Part shown: positions 44,981 through 54,610 of the stretch, in pieces
How positions within the stretch are numbered: position 1 is the first letter of the stretch
How the letters are laid out: every line of letters starts with the position of its first letter
Assembly (NCBI RefSeq): GCF_009193265.1
Contig: NZ_VZZZ01000002.1
Location: 600,712-664,711, forward strand
Length of the DNA: 64,000 nucleotides
Source of the DNA: Marinobacter changyiensis
Lineage (GTDB): Bacteria; Pseudomonadota; Gammaproteobacteria; Pseudomonadales; Oleiphilaceae
Reading direction: 5' to 3'
Made by a program: the position numbers and the translations under genes
The notes under the pieces: model-generated
The model's input: the letters and a program-made list of their open reading frames with translations, nothing else
What the model was told of the DNA's origin: nothing
The model's database searches: none

Positions 44981-45506
44981 CAACACACTTCTCATTGTGG
45001 AGGACGACAACGCCCTCGCTCGAACCCTGGAGCGCTCTTTCCGCCGCAGAGGCTACGATACCTTCGTTGCTGATAACATTGAAACCGTTGGCGAACTGCT
45101 CGAAACCGAATCCCCGGGCTATGCCGTGGTCGACCTCAAGTTGAACGGTAAAAGCTCTGGCCTGGACTGCGTCAAATTGTTGCACACCCGCGACCCCGAC
45201 ATGGCAATCGTTGTGCTGACCGGGTTTGCCAGCATCAGCACAGCCGTTGAAGCAATCAAACTGGGCGCATGCCAATACCTGGCCAAGCCCGCCAACACCG
45301 ATGATATAGAAGGCGCATTCAGCCACACAGCCGGTGGGGGCAGCCCTGAACTGACCAATCGGGCGACATCCATCAAAACCCTCGAATGGGAACGCATCCA
45401 CGAAGTGCTTGCGGAGGCCGATTTCAATATCTCGGAAGCGGCCCGGCGGTTGGGCATGCATCGGAGAACTCTGGCCCGTAAGCTGGAAAAACGCCGTATC
45501 AAGTAG
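44970..45506 (+). CDS. RegA/PrrA/RoxR-type response regulator, orphaned
   Basis: The 178-residue regulator starts at MTADNTLLI, overlapping the end of the broken kinase by 11 bases, with GAGGAGG upstream. The receiver has LIVEDDNAL, phospho-acceptor Asp in YAVVDLKLNGKSSG, and Lys in QYLAKPANTDDI. A Pro/Gly linker leads to a Fis-type helix-turn-helix (NISEAARRLGMHRRTLARKL, about 150-170). This is the size and layout of RegA/ActR/RoxR, global redox regulators of respiration. The reading frame is intact although its partner kinase is not. It may be phosphorylated by acetyl phosphate or other kinases, or be on its way out. Confidence 0.9.
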   Translation: MTADNTLLIVEDDNALARTLERSFRRRGYDTFVADNIETVGELLETESPGYAVVDLKLNGKSSGLDCVKLLHTRDPDMAIVVLTGFASISTAVEAIKLGACQYLAKPANTDDIEGAFSHTAGGGSPELTNRATSIKTLEWERIHEVLAEADFNISEAARRLGMHRRTLARKLEKRRIK

Positions 45507-45741
45507 CTTGTGTTTGCTTTTTGATCGTTTTTTTGCCGTGGAAGGCCCAGGTAAAATGTGGGTGGTACAAAATCTGAGATCTCAGGGTAGTTACCGGCTA
45601 GTGGCCTTGGAGATTACCCTATTAAATCCAAGTTTTTCGCATTTCCTCTTTCAGCCATGCAATGTTGGTGAAGTTGGCGACTTAGAGCCTAAAGCGCAAT
45701 GTAGTGGTCAACCAATCACAACCAACTTTAAGCTATGGGCA

Positions 45742-48700
45742 CTAATCAAATATAAGTCCGTTGATCTCACACGGTTTGCTGAATAGATAGCCTTGATAAG
45801 TGTTACAGCCCATTTCATAAAGCATTTCTTTCTGAGCCTCAGTTTCAACGCCCTCTGCAATAACGTTGAGCGACATGGATTCGGCGAGTGTAATAACGGA
45901 TTGAGCAATAGCTCGATCGTTCGGATCTGTGATTATGTCCCGAACAAACCCTTGGTCAATTTTCAACTGATCAATAGGCAGCTGCTTGAGGTAAGACAGC
46001 GAAGAATATCCGGTCCCAAAGTCATCAATTGAAAAAGAAACGCCGTGCTGCTGTAGCTCTCGCATCTTACTCTGAATGTCGGGAATGTTGCTTGCCAACA
46101 AGGACTCTGTAATCTCAAGTTTGAGGTTGTGCGGGTTAGCGCCGGTAATTTCTAGCGCGTCGAGAACCGTCTTGACTATATCGCTCTTTCCAAACTGAAC
46201 GACGCTGATATTCACTGCCAGAATGAGTTCAGCTTTTGTGGGATCGGTGGACCATTGAGCGAGCGTTCGACAAGCCTGGCGTAGAACCCATTCACCAATG
46301 GGAACAATGAGCCCGGTTTCCTCGGCCGCGGGAATGAATTCTGCTGGAGACACCCGGCCGTTTTCAGGATGATTCCATCGCAGAAGCACTTCCGCTCCGA
46401 GCATCTTGCCGTCATGATCCACTTGCTTTTGGTAAAACAGTTGGAACTGTTCCTCACTCAGAGCCTCATGCAGGTCCTGCTCGATCTCGATGCGCCTATC
46501 AACGACAACCTGCATTTGAGGATTATAAAAACTGATACTTTTGCGCCCCGCTGCTTTGGATTCATACATGGCCATATCGGCTTGTTTGAGCAGGTCAACA
46601 GACCGTAGTGACTTGTCATTAAATAGGGTGATGCCAATACTCACGGAGCAGTTGTAATTTAAGCCATTGAGGTCAATGCTCAGGGAGAGTTCAGTGAAAA
46701 TCTTTTTGGCGACCTCTTCTGCCTGTATTGCTGCCTCACCCTCCTCGGCGCTCAGGCTGGCTATCAATATCAGAAACTCATCTCCGCCAAGGCGTGCCAC
46801 GGTATCGCTTTGACGGATAGAGTGCGTTAATTTCTGCCCAACACGAGACAGGAGGAGGTCGCCAGTTGTGTGGCCTGCACTGTCGTTTAAATCTTTGAAT
46901 TTATCCAGATCGAGAAAGAGCAACGCTCCATAGTGGTTGTGTCGATCGCAGTTTTCGAGCACTTGCTGAAGACGGTCTATCAGTAGACGACGGTTTGGCA
47001 GCCCAGTCAGCTCATCGTAAAAAGCGAGCCGATTGATCTCCTGTTCACGTTGCAGACGGTCAGTAATGTCTCTGACGATACTGATGAATCTGATATTGCC
47101 CGCATCGCTGAGCTCAACGACCCCAAGCTCCATTGGAAAAACATGTCCGTTCCTGTGAATGCCTTCAAGCTCATGAACACGGCCGGTCATTTCACCTTCG
47201 CCCGTTTTCAAGTAACCGAGGGGATGTTCATCGCCAGCTGTCGGATGAGAAGATGGTAAAAGAAGACTTATATTTCTGCCTAAAACGTCATCGCGATCGT
47301 AACCAAAAATCTGTTCGGCGGCATGGTTAAACGTTAGCATCGCGCCTTTTTCGTCGATGCTGATCACTCCGTCCAGCATGTGCTCAACGACTGCCCGCAT
47401 TTGGGTGGACGTTTGCTCAAGCGTTGTCTCAGCATTGATCTGCGCACTGATGTCGAAATGGGTGCCAAGAAGCCACTGGGGTTTGCCGTCACCCGTCCAT
47501 GTCGTGATTCTCCCGCGTGTGTTGATCCATACCCAATCGCCGTTTTTGTGTTTCATCCGCATATTGGCCTCATACACGGGGGCCAGGCCATTGGCATGTT
47601 TCTCGAGTTGGCCCAAGCAAAAGACGAGGTCGTCTGGATGAGCCAGCCGCTCCCAGGTGGTTCGATTCGTGGGCTCCAGCTCGTGAAGTTCATAGCCAAT
47701 CAGAGCAGCCCACTTGTTGTTGATCTGCAACTGACCAGTTTGGATGTTGAACTGCCAGGTTCCGATGCTATTGGCATCAATGACAGCTCTGAGCAGGTCA
47801 TCGCTTCGACGGATATACTCTTCGTCTCGTTTTTCCTTCGTGACGTCCGTTTGGATAGCTATGAAGCCTTTGAGATTGCCATCAGAATCCCACATGGGGT
47901 TGCTTGAGATTCGGATCCAATAGGCCGCGCCGGCTTTTGAGTAATTGATAATATCAACGTCGAAGCTCTCGCAGTTGATTAAAGCGTCTTTCATTATCCC
48001 GACGGTGTATGAATCCGTATCAGGGCCCTGAAGCAAATAACCTGGCCTCTTCCCAGTCATTTCTGCGGCGCTGTAGCCCGATATTTCGGAAAACGCTTTG
48101 TTAATCCAGACTGTATAACCCCGGTCATCAGTGATCACCACGCCATTAGTGGTTTGTTTGGCAACTTCTGACAACCGTTCATTTTCTGCAGTTACTTTCG
48201 TTTGCTCAGTCGTATCCCGCAGAACCACTAACACTTCTTTCTCATCGATTTTCTTGCAACGCATTTCAAACGTTGTGTCAGAGTCAGAGTCAAAGATTGT
48301 ATGGCTTTGGACTGTGATTTGTGGGCTCGCGGTAAATGCTCGATTGACGCTGGTGATCAATCCGTTTGCCAGAGGATCGGGAAGAGCTTCTGCGATTGAT
48401 CTGCCGAGGAGTTGGCGCCGCGACACTGGAAGATCAGTGTGATCGTTGCATAGCAAAAATCGTAGTTTTCGTTCGATAACGAAGACCATATCAGGCAGAG
48501 TCGAGAGAATTGATGAGATCCGGGTCAGGCTGGATGTAAGGCGATGCTCAATTTTCGCTTCATCGGCCCGAATAATTTCGCTCTCAACCATGTCGGCGAA
48601 ACCCCGAAGCACCTTCCTCTGCTCCTCAGAAAATTCACGGGGTGTTGAGTCGATCAGGCAGAGTGTTCCAAGCACTGCGCCTTCGATATCACGAAGCGGG

Positions 48701-49047
48701 GCGCCCGCGTAGAACCTGACTCGCGGGTCCATCGTTACCAGCGAGCTGGACGCAAAACGATAATCTTTGCTGGCGTCGTTCACCACAAAGATATCCCGTT
48801 CCTGAATAGCATGAGAACAAAAGGACAATTCTCGAGTCGTTTCTTGCGCCTCCAGACCGACCTTGGATTTAAACCACTGCCGGTCTTTGTCTACGAGCGA
48901 AACGAGACAGATTTTTACTGAGAATACCTGCGCCGCAAGGCGGGTGATGCGATCGAAGCGCTCCTCAGGTTCGGAATCGAGCAGATTAGTCCGATAAAGC
49001 GCAATGAGGCGGCTTGCCTCGTCAATCGGATCGCTTGGCTGATTCAT
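45742..49047 (-). CDS. GAF-PAS-GGDEF-EAL cyclic-di-GMP protein
   Basis: This 1101-residue cytoplasmic protein has no membrane helix. Domains in order: GAF (about 25-165; RTRLAAQVF-like start, DKDRQWFKSKVGLEAQET), four PAS-type domains (about 185-290, 300-415, 430-545, 555-665), GGDEF (about 685-840) and EAL (about 855-1100). GGDEF has VARLGGDEFLIL and an upstream inhibitory RxxD (RQSD). EAL has AEVLLRWNHPENG and IDDFGTGYSSLSYL with LKIDQGFV, so both halves appear catalytic. It could make or degrade c-di-GMP depending on the signals. The GAF plus multiple PAS suggest light, redox or small-ligand input. The start is ATG at 49047. Confidence 0.93.
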   Translation of the reverse strand: MNQPSDPIDEASRLIALYRTNLLDSEPEERFDRITRLAAQVFSVKICLVSLVDKDRQWFKSKVGLEAQETTRELSFCSHAIQERDIFVVNDASKDYRFASSSLVTMDPRVRFYAGAPLRDIEGAVLGTLCLIDSTPREFSEEQRKVLRGFADMVESEIIRADEAKIEHRLTSSLTRISSILSTLPDMVFVIERKLRFLLCNDHTDLPVSRRQLLGRSIAEALPDPLANGLITSVNRAFTASPQITVQSHTIFDSDSDTTFEMRCKKIDEKEVLVVLRDTTEQTKVTAENERLSEVAKQTTNGVVITDDRGYTVWINKAFSEISGYSAAEMTGKRPGYLLQGPDTDSYTVGIMKDALINCESFDVDIINYSKAGAAYWIRISSNPMWDSDGNLKGFIAIQTDVTKEKRDEEYIRRSDDLLRAVIDANSIGTWQFNIQTGQLQINNKWAALIGYELHELEPTNRTTWERLAHPDDLVFCLGQLEKHANGLAPVYEANMRMKHKNGDWVWINTRGRITTWTGDGKPQWLLGTHFDISAQINAETTLEQTSTQMRAVVEHMLDGVISIDEKGAMLTFNHAAEQIFGYDRDDVLGRNISLLLPSSHPTAGDEHPLGYLKTGEGEMTGRVHELEGIHRNGHVFPMELGVVELSDAGNIRFISIVRDITDRLQREQEINRLAFYDELTGLPNRRLLIDRLQQVLENCDRHNHYGALLFLDLDKFKDLNDSAGHTTGDLLLSRVGQKLTHSIRQSDTVARLGGDEFLILIASLSAEEGEAAIQAEEVAKKIFTELSLSIDLNGLNYNCSVSIGITLFNDKSLRSVDLLKQADMAMYESKAAGRKSISFYNPQMQVVVDRRIEIEQDLHEALSEEQFQLFYQKQVDHDGKMLGAEVLLRWNHPENGRVSPAEFIPAAEETGLIVPIGEWVLRQACRTLAQWSTDPTKAELILAVNISVVQFGKSDIVKTVLDALEITGANPHNLKLEITESLLASNIPDIQSKMRELQQHGVSFSIDDFGTGYSSLSYLKQLPIDQLKIDQGFVRDIITDPNDRAIAQSVITLAESMSLNVIAEGVETEAQKEMLYEMGCNTYQGYLFSKPCEINGLIFD

Positions 49048-49180
49048 CTTTACTGCCCGTTTTTTCGAGAATGTGAGTACGTTGCTCGAGTTATCAGCTA
49101 GCCTAACTGACCCGCCCCAATCATGAAACTGCTCACAGTTGAGTATTGTCAGTTATGATCCGAGCGAGTCGTTGTAATCG

Positions 49181-50818
49181 TCAGACTTTGAACTTTCCGG
49201 TCTGATTCTCAAGTTCTCGGGAATAACCTTCCAGCGAGTCGCTGATACCATCGATTGCTTTGGAGCGATTCGCACTCTCTTCGGCCAGATCATTAATTTG
49301 GGTTATGTTCTGGTTGATCTCTTCAACCACCTGAGTTTGTTCTTCTGTTGCAGATGCCACGCTGGTGTTCATGTCCACAATGTTCGTCATCGCTTCGAGG
49401 ATGGCCTGGATCTCGGTTTCAGCGCTCAAGGCCAACGCTTCGGTTTGCGACGCCTGATCGCTGCCAGTTTCCATTACAGACACAATGTCCGAAACACCGC
49501 TTTGCAGTGCGGTAATCATCTTTTGGATGTCTGAGGTTGATTCCTGCGTGCGCTGGGCCAGAGTCCGGACCTCATCAGCAACGACGGCGAAGCCCCGGCC
49601 CTGCTCGCCGGCGCGGGCAGCTTCGATCGCAGCGTTCAAGGCAAGGAGGTTCGTTTGCTCGGCAATACCCCGGATGACGTCTAGAACAGACGTGATGTTG
49701 TTGGAGTCTTCAGATAGCTGACGGATTACGTCCACCGCTTTTGAGATCTGCGCCGAGAGCTGCTGGACCTGCTCGGAGGACTGACGAATAATTCGACCCC
49801 CATTCTGTCCTTTCTTTTCCGCTTCCCGGGTTACTTCGGATGCCCTTGAAGCATTCCCTGCGACTTCCTCAATGGCACTCTGCATTTCGTTGATAGCAGT
49901 TGCCACCATGGAGATGGAATCGGTCTGGCGGATTACCCCATCGCTGTTCTCAGCGGCTGTACGCGACAGTTCGGTTGCCCCATGCCCAAGCTCGGCCGTC
50001 AACTGCTGTATGGATGCGATCATAGACTGCAGATTCTCCAGCACCTGGTTAAAACTCTGCGCCAACTTGCCGAGATCGTCGTCTTGCTCAACCGCGATGC
50101 GCTGCGTGAGGTCCCCTTCGCCCTGTGCAATGTTATCCAACTGGCCGCGAATGTCCGATATCGAATTTATAATCAGCTTGAGGAAGAATACAAAAAACGC
50201 GGCGCTTATCAGCAGCGCAATTACTGTCACGGTAACAATTGTGATTGAGCTCGACAGGCCTTCTGCAGAGGCGTCCTTCGCTTGGGCATGAGCTTGCTCG
50301 TCAGCGTGGGTGCCAACTTTATCGAAATAGCTTCGCAGATTTCCAAAGAGGTCTCTAGTTTCTGACTTTGCAATGTCGTGAGCCCCGGCTACGTTGCCGT
50401 TCCGAGCCAAGCTGAGAACCTTATCTGCAGAAGCCTTCCAGCTATTAAAGGCCAACTCAAAGCCGTCGGCAATTTCAGACACATTAGAGCCTTGCAGGCG
50501 ATCTACGGCTTGATTGAAACGGTCATAGGCTTGTTGAGCGTTTTCTTCATAGCTGGCCAGATATTCTTTTGCTTCATCACCATTGCCAAAAACTTCGACG
50601 TAGTTTTTCTGGGCCTCCAGTGCCTGGTAGAGATCCCGGTCACCGTTCAGAACTTCACTTACTGAGGGAAGGTAGACGTCGGCTATAAGATCGGTGCCAG
50701 ATACCAAATGCCTCACTGTATTTACTGCAAAAACCACAATAACAATCAGTGCCATCGCTGTAATAACGAATGGCAACGCTACTTTGACGCGAAAACCAAG
50801 CCGATTCCTTATGTTCAT
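49181..50818 (-). CDS. Methyl-accepting chemotaxis protein
   Basis: The 545-residue reading starts at MNIRNRLGF, with GGGAAGG upstream; an ATG six codons earlier is less likely. Membrane helices are at about 13-33 and 192-212, enclosing a four-helix-bundle ligand domain (about 36-188). HAMP (about 213-265) is followed by the coiled-coil signalling domain with hairpin tip [20 protein letters not shown] and [20 protein letters not shown] (about 385-425). Glu/Gln methylation helices flank it. No CheW-binding pentapeptide is seen at the C-terminus. The ligand is unknown. It is a single gene next to the c-di-GMP protein, in the same direction. Confidence 0.94.
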   Translation of the reverse strand: MNIRNRLGFRVKVALPFVITAMALIVIVVFAVNTVRHLVSGTDLIADVYLPSVSEVLNGDRDLYQALEAQKNYVEVFGNGDEAKEYLASYEENAQQAYDRFNQAVDRLQGSNVSEIADGFELAFNSWKASADKVLSLARNGNVAGAHDIAKSETRDLFGNLRSYFDKVGTHADEQAHAQAKDASAEGLSSSITIVTVTVIALLISAAFFVFFLKLIINSISDIRGQLDNIAQGEGDLTQRIAVEQDDDLGKLAQSFNQVLENLQSMIASIQQLTAELGHGATELSRTAAENSDGVIRQTDSISMVATAINEMQSAIEEVAGNASRASEVTREAEKKGQNGGRIIRQSSEQVQQLSAQISKAVDVIRQLSEDSNNITSVLDVIRGIAEQTNLLALNAAIEAARAGEQGRGFAVVADEVRTLAQRTQESTSDIQKMITALQSGVSDIVSVMETGSDQASQTEALALSAETEIQAILEAMTNIVDMNTSVASATEEQTQVVEEINQNITQINDLAEESANRSKAIDGISDSLEGYSRELENQTGKFKV

Positions 50819-51521
50819 TTGACCTTCCCTCATCACCGCATAGTTGTTCTCGTTTTACGGCTATTTCTGAAATATCTTGAGGAGAGATTTTCATCAGAAC
50901 CGGCTTTAACGATTTCAGGGTCGCCTTGTGCAGGTGCGTCGGGCGATATATGAAGAGCAGAGCGATAGAGAATTGAGCAATAGCTGGATCGTTCTTATCT
51001 TTGTTGATGGCCCAGGCATCGCCCTGATTTGATTGTCTGTGAGATTGTTTTGGTCAGTGGTCTGACCCGATAAATCGCATGGTAAATTCGTTAAATTTGT
51101 TTTATTTTGATCAATAATCAATCAAATCAAAAGAATACGCAGGCTTCCTGCGAATTTTCAGATGAAGTAGTCGACCCATCAGCGCTCTATTTAGAACTGA
51201 CGAATGGCCTTCCTGCGGCTCTTTTCCGATACATACTTCACCCCGACGGCAGTGATGGACTGGATTACGGGAACACATGGTAAATCGTCACTGGTGACTC
51301 CTCCTGGTGGTTACGAGAGCATATAGGGCGCGTTTGGATACATGCATGCGCATCCGAAAGATACATATAAACAAAATCGACACACAAAACAAAAAGGCAA
51401 ATCATCCCCGGCGGGGTATGCTCAGAACGTAGTGACTTCAGCAGTCCGCGGGTGCTCGTTCGATAGGGCGAGGCTATAAATGACAGGAAAATCAAATAGC
51501 GCAAAAAGGAGGGTTATAACG
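50819..51521. other. 700-base stretch without recognisable genes
   Basis: No convincing coding frame is seen between the chemotaxis receptor and the attachment-site region. The sequence is AT-richer than its neighbours, with a small CGCAGG-CTT-CCTGCG hairpin near 51138. This may be the degraded edge of an earlier mobile element, given the integrase-arm-like repeats at 51540 (see there). Confidence 0.5.
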
Positions 51522-51593
51522 GTGTACCGAAAGAAATTTTGGCCCACGGCGTGGCCCAAGAAATCAGAATGCGGTTATCTCGAGGACATATAA
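51522..51593 (+). CDS. Possible 23-residue small protein next to attachment site
   Basis: A GTG preceded by a strong AAGGAGGGTTATAACG opens a frame of 23 codons (MYRKKFWPTAWPKKSECGYL then EDI). The product would be basic and Trp-rich. It overlaps the 12-base-spaced TGGCCCA repeats. The ribosome site is better than chance, but such a short frame could be accidental. Confidence 0.3.
   Translation: MYRKKFWPTAWPKKSECGYLEDI
51540..51563. repeat. Tandem TGGCCCA repeat, left arm-type site
   Basis: TGGCCCACGGCG is followed at once by TGGCCCAAGAAA, giving two TGGCCCA units exactly 12 bases apart. It lies 52 bases left of the tRNA fragment. The spacing and core match the pair at 51778-51801 on the integrase side, so both look like arm sites for the integrase or its excisionase. 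Confidence 0.5.
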
Positions 51594-51614
51594 CTTATAA
51601 CTTTTTGATTTTAA

Positions 51615-51660
51615 TGGTGCCCCAGGCAGGACTCGAACCTGCTACCTTCCCCTTAGGAGG
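51615..51660 (-). other. Attachment site: 3' half of tRNA-Arg (CCU anticodon)
   Basis: On the minus strand the 46 bases run from anticodon loop CTCCTAA (anticodon CCU) through the T arm GCAGG-TTCGAGT-CCTGC to the acceptor strand CTGGGGC, discriminator A and CCA. The 5' half is missing: the expected acceptor partner GCCCCAG and a pairing anticodon stem (TCCCC) are not found upstream. This is the duplicated 3' end left by site-specific integration. The intact tRNA should be at the far end of the element, to the right of the window or lost. Confidence 0.8.
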
Positions 51661-51777
51661 CGCGCGACATTTATTCGATAAAGCCCGACGGTGTCCGAAA
51701 AACATTTATTAAACAGCAATTTCCCGCTTGCAGCTTCCGTGGTTGTCCGGTAGATTCCGACTAAAGCCGGTTTTTTT

Positions 51778-51801
51778 TGACCCGGAGAGTGACCCAGAGA
51801 G
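51778..51801. repeat. Tandem TGACCC repeat, right arm-type site
   Basis: TGACCCGGAGAG is followed by TGACCCAGAGAG, two 12-base units with one mismatch, 15 bases before the chosen integrase start. The TG(A/G)CCC(A/G) core at 12-base spacing is shared with the pair at 51540. Confidence 0.55.
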
Positions 51802-51815
51802 CGGGAGAGATAACA

Positions 51816-53180
51816 GTGGGCAAGCTGACAGACACCAAAATACGGAACGCCAAGGTTACTGGAGATACGCTACTCGCGGACGGTGGTGGCCTGGCTCTCC
51901 GCGTGTATCCCAAACGCAGCGGGACAGCTAAGACGTGGGTCTTTCGCTATTTGCATCCGGCTACCGGCAAGCAGACAAGGGTTTCTCTCGGTGACTACCC
52001 TGCGCTCTCGCTGGCAGATGCCAGGGAGAAGGCGGGCAAGATGAAGCTGGAGCTAAGGAATAAAATTGACCCCAAGCGGGCGCAGGCAGCTAAACGCCAG
52101 GAGAATGCAGAAGCCCTCGATATGCAACAGATCTTCGAGATGTGGTTGGAACACTTACGAATCGGCGGCACCGTAACTGAAAAGTGGATTGACCGGCATA
52201 GCGACCGCTGGCGCCTTCACCTCAAAAGTCGATTAGGTGAACTGCTGGCGCGTGATGTAAACCGGGGGCACCTTGCTGGCGCTCTAGATGCCATGACCCG
52301 CAAAGACATAAAGGAAGAAACCCGCAAAGCCCTAACCACTTTGAATCTCATGCTGGACTACGCGGTTAACCGTCACCTGGTTGAGCAGAATCCTGCCCGG
52401 TTACTCAAGCCTAAAGACTTCGCAGCGTCCGCCGCTCGTTCTCGAGACCGTGCTTTGGCCCTGGGTGAATTGCGCAAGGTATGGGGGGCGTTAGACCAAG
52501 CATTAGACAGCGGGAGCCGTCTGTCTCCGGTAACAGTAGCAGCACTGAAAGTGCTGGTTCTGACCGGTGCCCGACGCGAGGAAGTGGCCCGGATGGAGTG
52601 GGCGGAGTTAGACCTGGATGAAGGCGTTTGGACATTGCCTGAGATGCGGACAAAGAATCGACGAGGGCATACCGTCTATCTGTCCGCGCTGGCGGTTGAA
52701 ATCTTGCGGGGACTCAGTCCACTGAGCGGCAACGGTTTCTATGTTTTCGAGTCGAGCAGAAAGAATCGCGATGCCCACGATCATAGCCAGTCGATGCACC
52801 CGGACACCCTCAGCCGCACCATATACCGGCTAAGAGGTGATGAGGATAACTCCAAAGGCAAGAGCAAGGGTAAAAAAGCGGTCGCCCAGGCGGACAGTGA
52901 GCCTGCTCCTCTGGCGGAAATGGAACACTTTACAGTCCACGACTTGCGACGCTCTGCGGCTACTGCATGGGGGGAATATCTGAAAACCCCGCCTCACATC
53001 ATTGAGCGGATGCTGAACCACCTTCCCGAAGACAAGCTGGTGGCGACCTATCAGCGGGCGGTTTATGCCGATGAGCAGCGGACTGCCTGGGAAGCTTGGG
53101 GAGCCCTAGTTGAGCAGCAGATAGCCAGAGAGCCGGGTAATGTCGTTTCTATGACCGCTAGAAAAGCCAAGCGGGCATGA
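51816..53180 (+). CDS. int: P4-type tyrosine integrase
   Basis: The 454-residue recombinase is read from GTG (MGKLTDTKIRNAKV, the usual P4-integrase start) with GGGAGAG upstream. A longer frame from 51777 would translate the arm repeats. The arm-binding domain (DUF4102 type, about 1-95; DGGGLALRVYPKRSGTAKTW) precedes the core-binding and catalytic domains. Catalytic residues are R253 (LTGARREEVARMEW), H375-x2-R378 (VHDLRRSAAT) and Tyr412 (VATYQRAVY). A basic Lys/Gly-rich insert (KGKSKGKKA) lies before H375. It integrates the element into the tRNA-Arg site at 51615 and probably excises it. Confidence 0.95.
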   Translation: MGKLTDTKIRNAKVTGDTLLADGGGLALRVYPKRSGTAKTWVFRYLHPATGKQTRVSLGDYPALSLADAREKAGKMKLELRNKIDPKRAQAAKRQENAEALDMQQIFEMWLEHLRIGGTVTEKWIDRHSDRWRLHLKSRLGELLARDVNRGHLAGALDAMTRKDIKEETRKALTTLNLMLDYAVNRHLVEQNPARLLKPKDFAASAARSRDRALALGELRKVWGALDQALDSGSRLSPVTVAALKVLVLTGARREEVARMEWAELDLDEGVWTLPEMRTKNRRGHTVYLSALAVEILRGLSPLSGNGFYVFESSRKNRDAHDHSQSMHPDTLSRTIYRLRGDEDNSKGKSKGKKAVAQADSEPAPLAEMEHFTVHDLRRSAATAWGEYLKTPPHIIERMLNHLPEDKLVATYQRAVYADEQRTAWEAWGALVEQQIAREPGNVVSMTARKAKRA

Positions 53181-53273
53181 GCGGTAAAGCCAAGTCTGGG
53201 GTAGCTCCCGAAAAGCCGGAAACCTCGCCGGCCTGGCTTGGTCTCCTTTGAGGTGCTACGTCGAGGTGTGCAG

Positions 53274-54181
53274 ATGGAAACTGAAACCGGTCGAAACAAG
53301 TTCAGGATAGGTAACATAGTAGCCGAAGGGATCCGCTTGGGAAGAAAACGCCTCAAGGTGGAAGATCTCCTTTCCTGGGCGGAAAATGGAAAATTGTCAG
53401 TCTATGTCGGTCTGCCTGTTACTCGAGGCGATAAGGAGAAAGGACAGGGGAGCTTCGTGCGAATCCGGAGATGCGATTTAATGGGCGCGACGCTTGAGCC
53501 AACTACATTAATAGAGGTGGAGTATGGTGAGTTTGATCTCCGGTATAATGCCGATGATAAAAGCGTCTGGACCCCCGGTGATACGATTGTCAAAGTTGAT
53601 CTAGGAGAGGTCAGACCGCTTGACTGCGTTGTTTTTTGGATGACCTGGAGAGGCTGGGTGTCGTTTATGATCCGCTGCCTGCCAAGGGGGCCAACGGCGA
53701 GAATGCACAAAATGAATCAACCACCGAGCCTATTCTGTCCCCAGAAACCGTAAGCAACCGAGCTGCTGAAAGCCGAGACGAAAAAATGTGGCTACATGTT
53801 GCGGTATACGCTTTGGCAGTCCTACGGGCAAAAAAAACAGGTAACGAACGGTTCCCCCGAGAGCGAGGATCCCACGAACCAGTTGCAAAGAGTATTGCAA
53901 GGCATACGACAAGCGGACCAGGCAGCTTTGTTCGGGCATTCAGGACTGCGAGGCGGATTCTCGGGCTGGATTCCCAACTATATGGGAAGGATACGAAGGC
54001 GTTGTCGGCAGGGGTTAAAGCCATGAAGCAAGCACTGGCCTTTCTGGCGGCTGAAGTTTATGAAAACGACAGTTCAGAGGATAGGGCCGCGCACATTCTT
54101 GGCCAGTTGGAAGGCGCACCTTTAAATATAGTGCCTACCGTGGCTGCCATAGCCGACGCGCTAAAGGACGGGCAACCTTAA
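53274..54181 (+). pseudogene. Unknown element protein, frameshifted at a T6 run
   Basis: Two frames overlap around 53630. The first (from METETGRNKF at 53274, good GAGGTG site) reads to DCVVF and continues in nonsense. The second reads DDLERLGVVYDPLPAKGANG onward to a stop at 54181 but has no proper start. Adding one T to the run of six at about 53631-53636 joins them into one protein of about 302 residues. The N-terminal part is beta-rich (KLSVYVGLPV, FVRIRRCDLM); the C-terminal 120 residues are helical (HVAVYALAVLRAKK, VKAMKQALAFLAAEVYE). No known family is recognised. It could be a real mutation, a sequencing error or programmed slippage. Confidence 0.7.
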
Positions 54182-54197
54182 GGGATTGAGAATAATC

Positions 54198-54223
54198 AGA
54201 GCGCTTCGGCGCTCTTTTTTTTT
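54198..54223 (+). terminator. Rho-independent terminator
   Basis: AGAGCGC-TTCG-GCGCTCT is followed by nine T, a textbook UUCG-loop terminator. It closes the transcript that includes the frameshifted gene. Confidence 0.93.
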
Positions 54224-54317
54224 GTAAGGAAATAGGGAATCAGGGAATTCCCAAGTATCCCAAAATTCCGCTGGTTAATGTTCGTCTGTGTCCGACAAAC
54301 AACGAGGAACATTAACT

Positions 54318-54596
54318 ATGTCCCACCAAGAACGAGAACCTACAAAAGAAATACCTGGCCCTGAAGAAGAGAAAGAGCTTCGACAGAAAGTCTGCGAATC
54401 GCGAGAAGAGATTCTCCGTTTCAAGAGGCTCAATGCCCTGACGGGAATTCCTCGCAGCACCCTTTACGACTTGATGCGTGATGGACGGTTCCCCCGTCCG
54501 ATCTCGCTAGGAGGTGGCCGCACTGTTGGCTGGCTATCCAGCGAAGTCGACCAGTGGATTGCAGATCAAGCCGAAGCTTCGCGGCGGACAGCATGA
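54318..54596 (+). CDS. AlpA-type DNA-binding regulator
   Basis: This 92-residue protein starts at MSHQEREPTK, with GAGGAA 8 bases upstream. After a Glu/Lys-rich lead, the AlpA/MerR-like helix-turn-helix is RLNALTGIPRSTLYDLMRDG, then RFPRPISLGGG-RTVGWLSSEVDQW. In P4-like elements such proteins activate integrase or excision genes. The stop overlaps a possible ATG of the next gene (ATGA), indicating an operon running through the primase. Confidence 0.9.
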   Translation: MSHQEREPTKEIPGPEEEKELRQKVCESREEILRFKRLNALTGIPRSTLYDLMRDGRFPRPISLGGGRTVGWLSSEVDQWIADQAEASRRTA

Positions 54597-54610
54597 AGGA
54601 GGACTCCGAT

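Noticed and set aside
45409..45786. 125-codon plus-strand frame after the RegA-type gene
   Set aside because: It begins inside the regulator gene in another frame and overlaps the end of the GGDEF-EAL gene on the other strand, without domain features.
51615..51660. Complete tRNA-Arg gene
   Set aside because: Only the anticodon loop to the CCA end is present. The 5' acceptor strand and a pairing anticodon stem are missing, so it is an attachment-site fragment.
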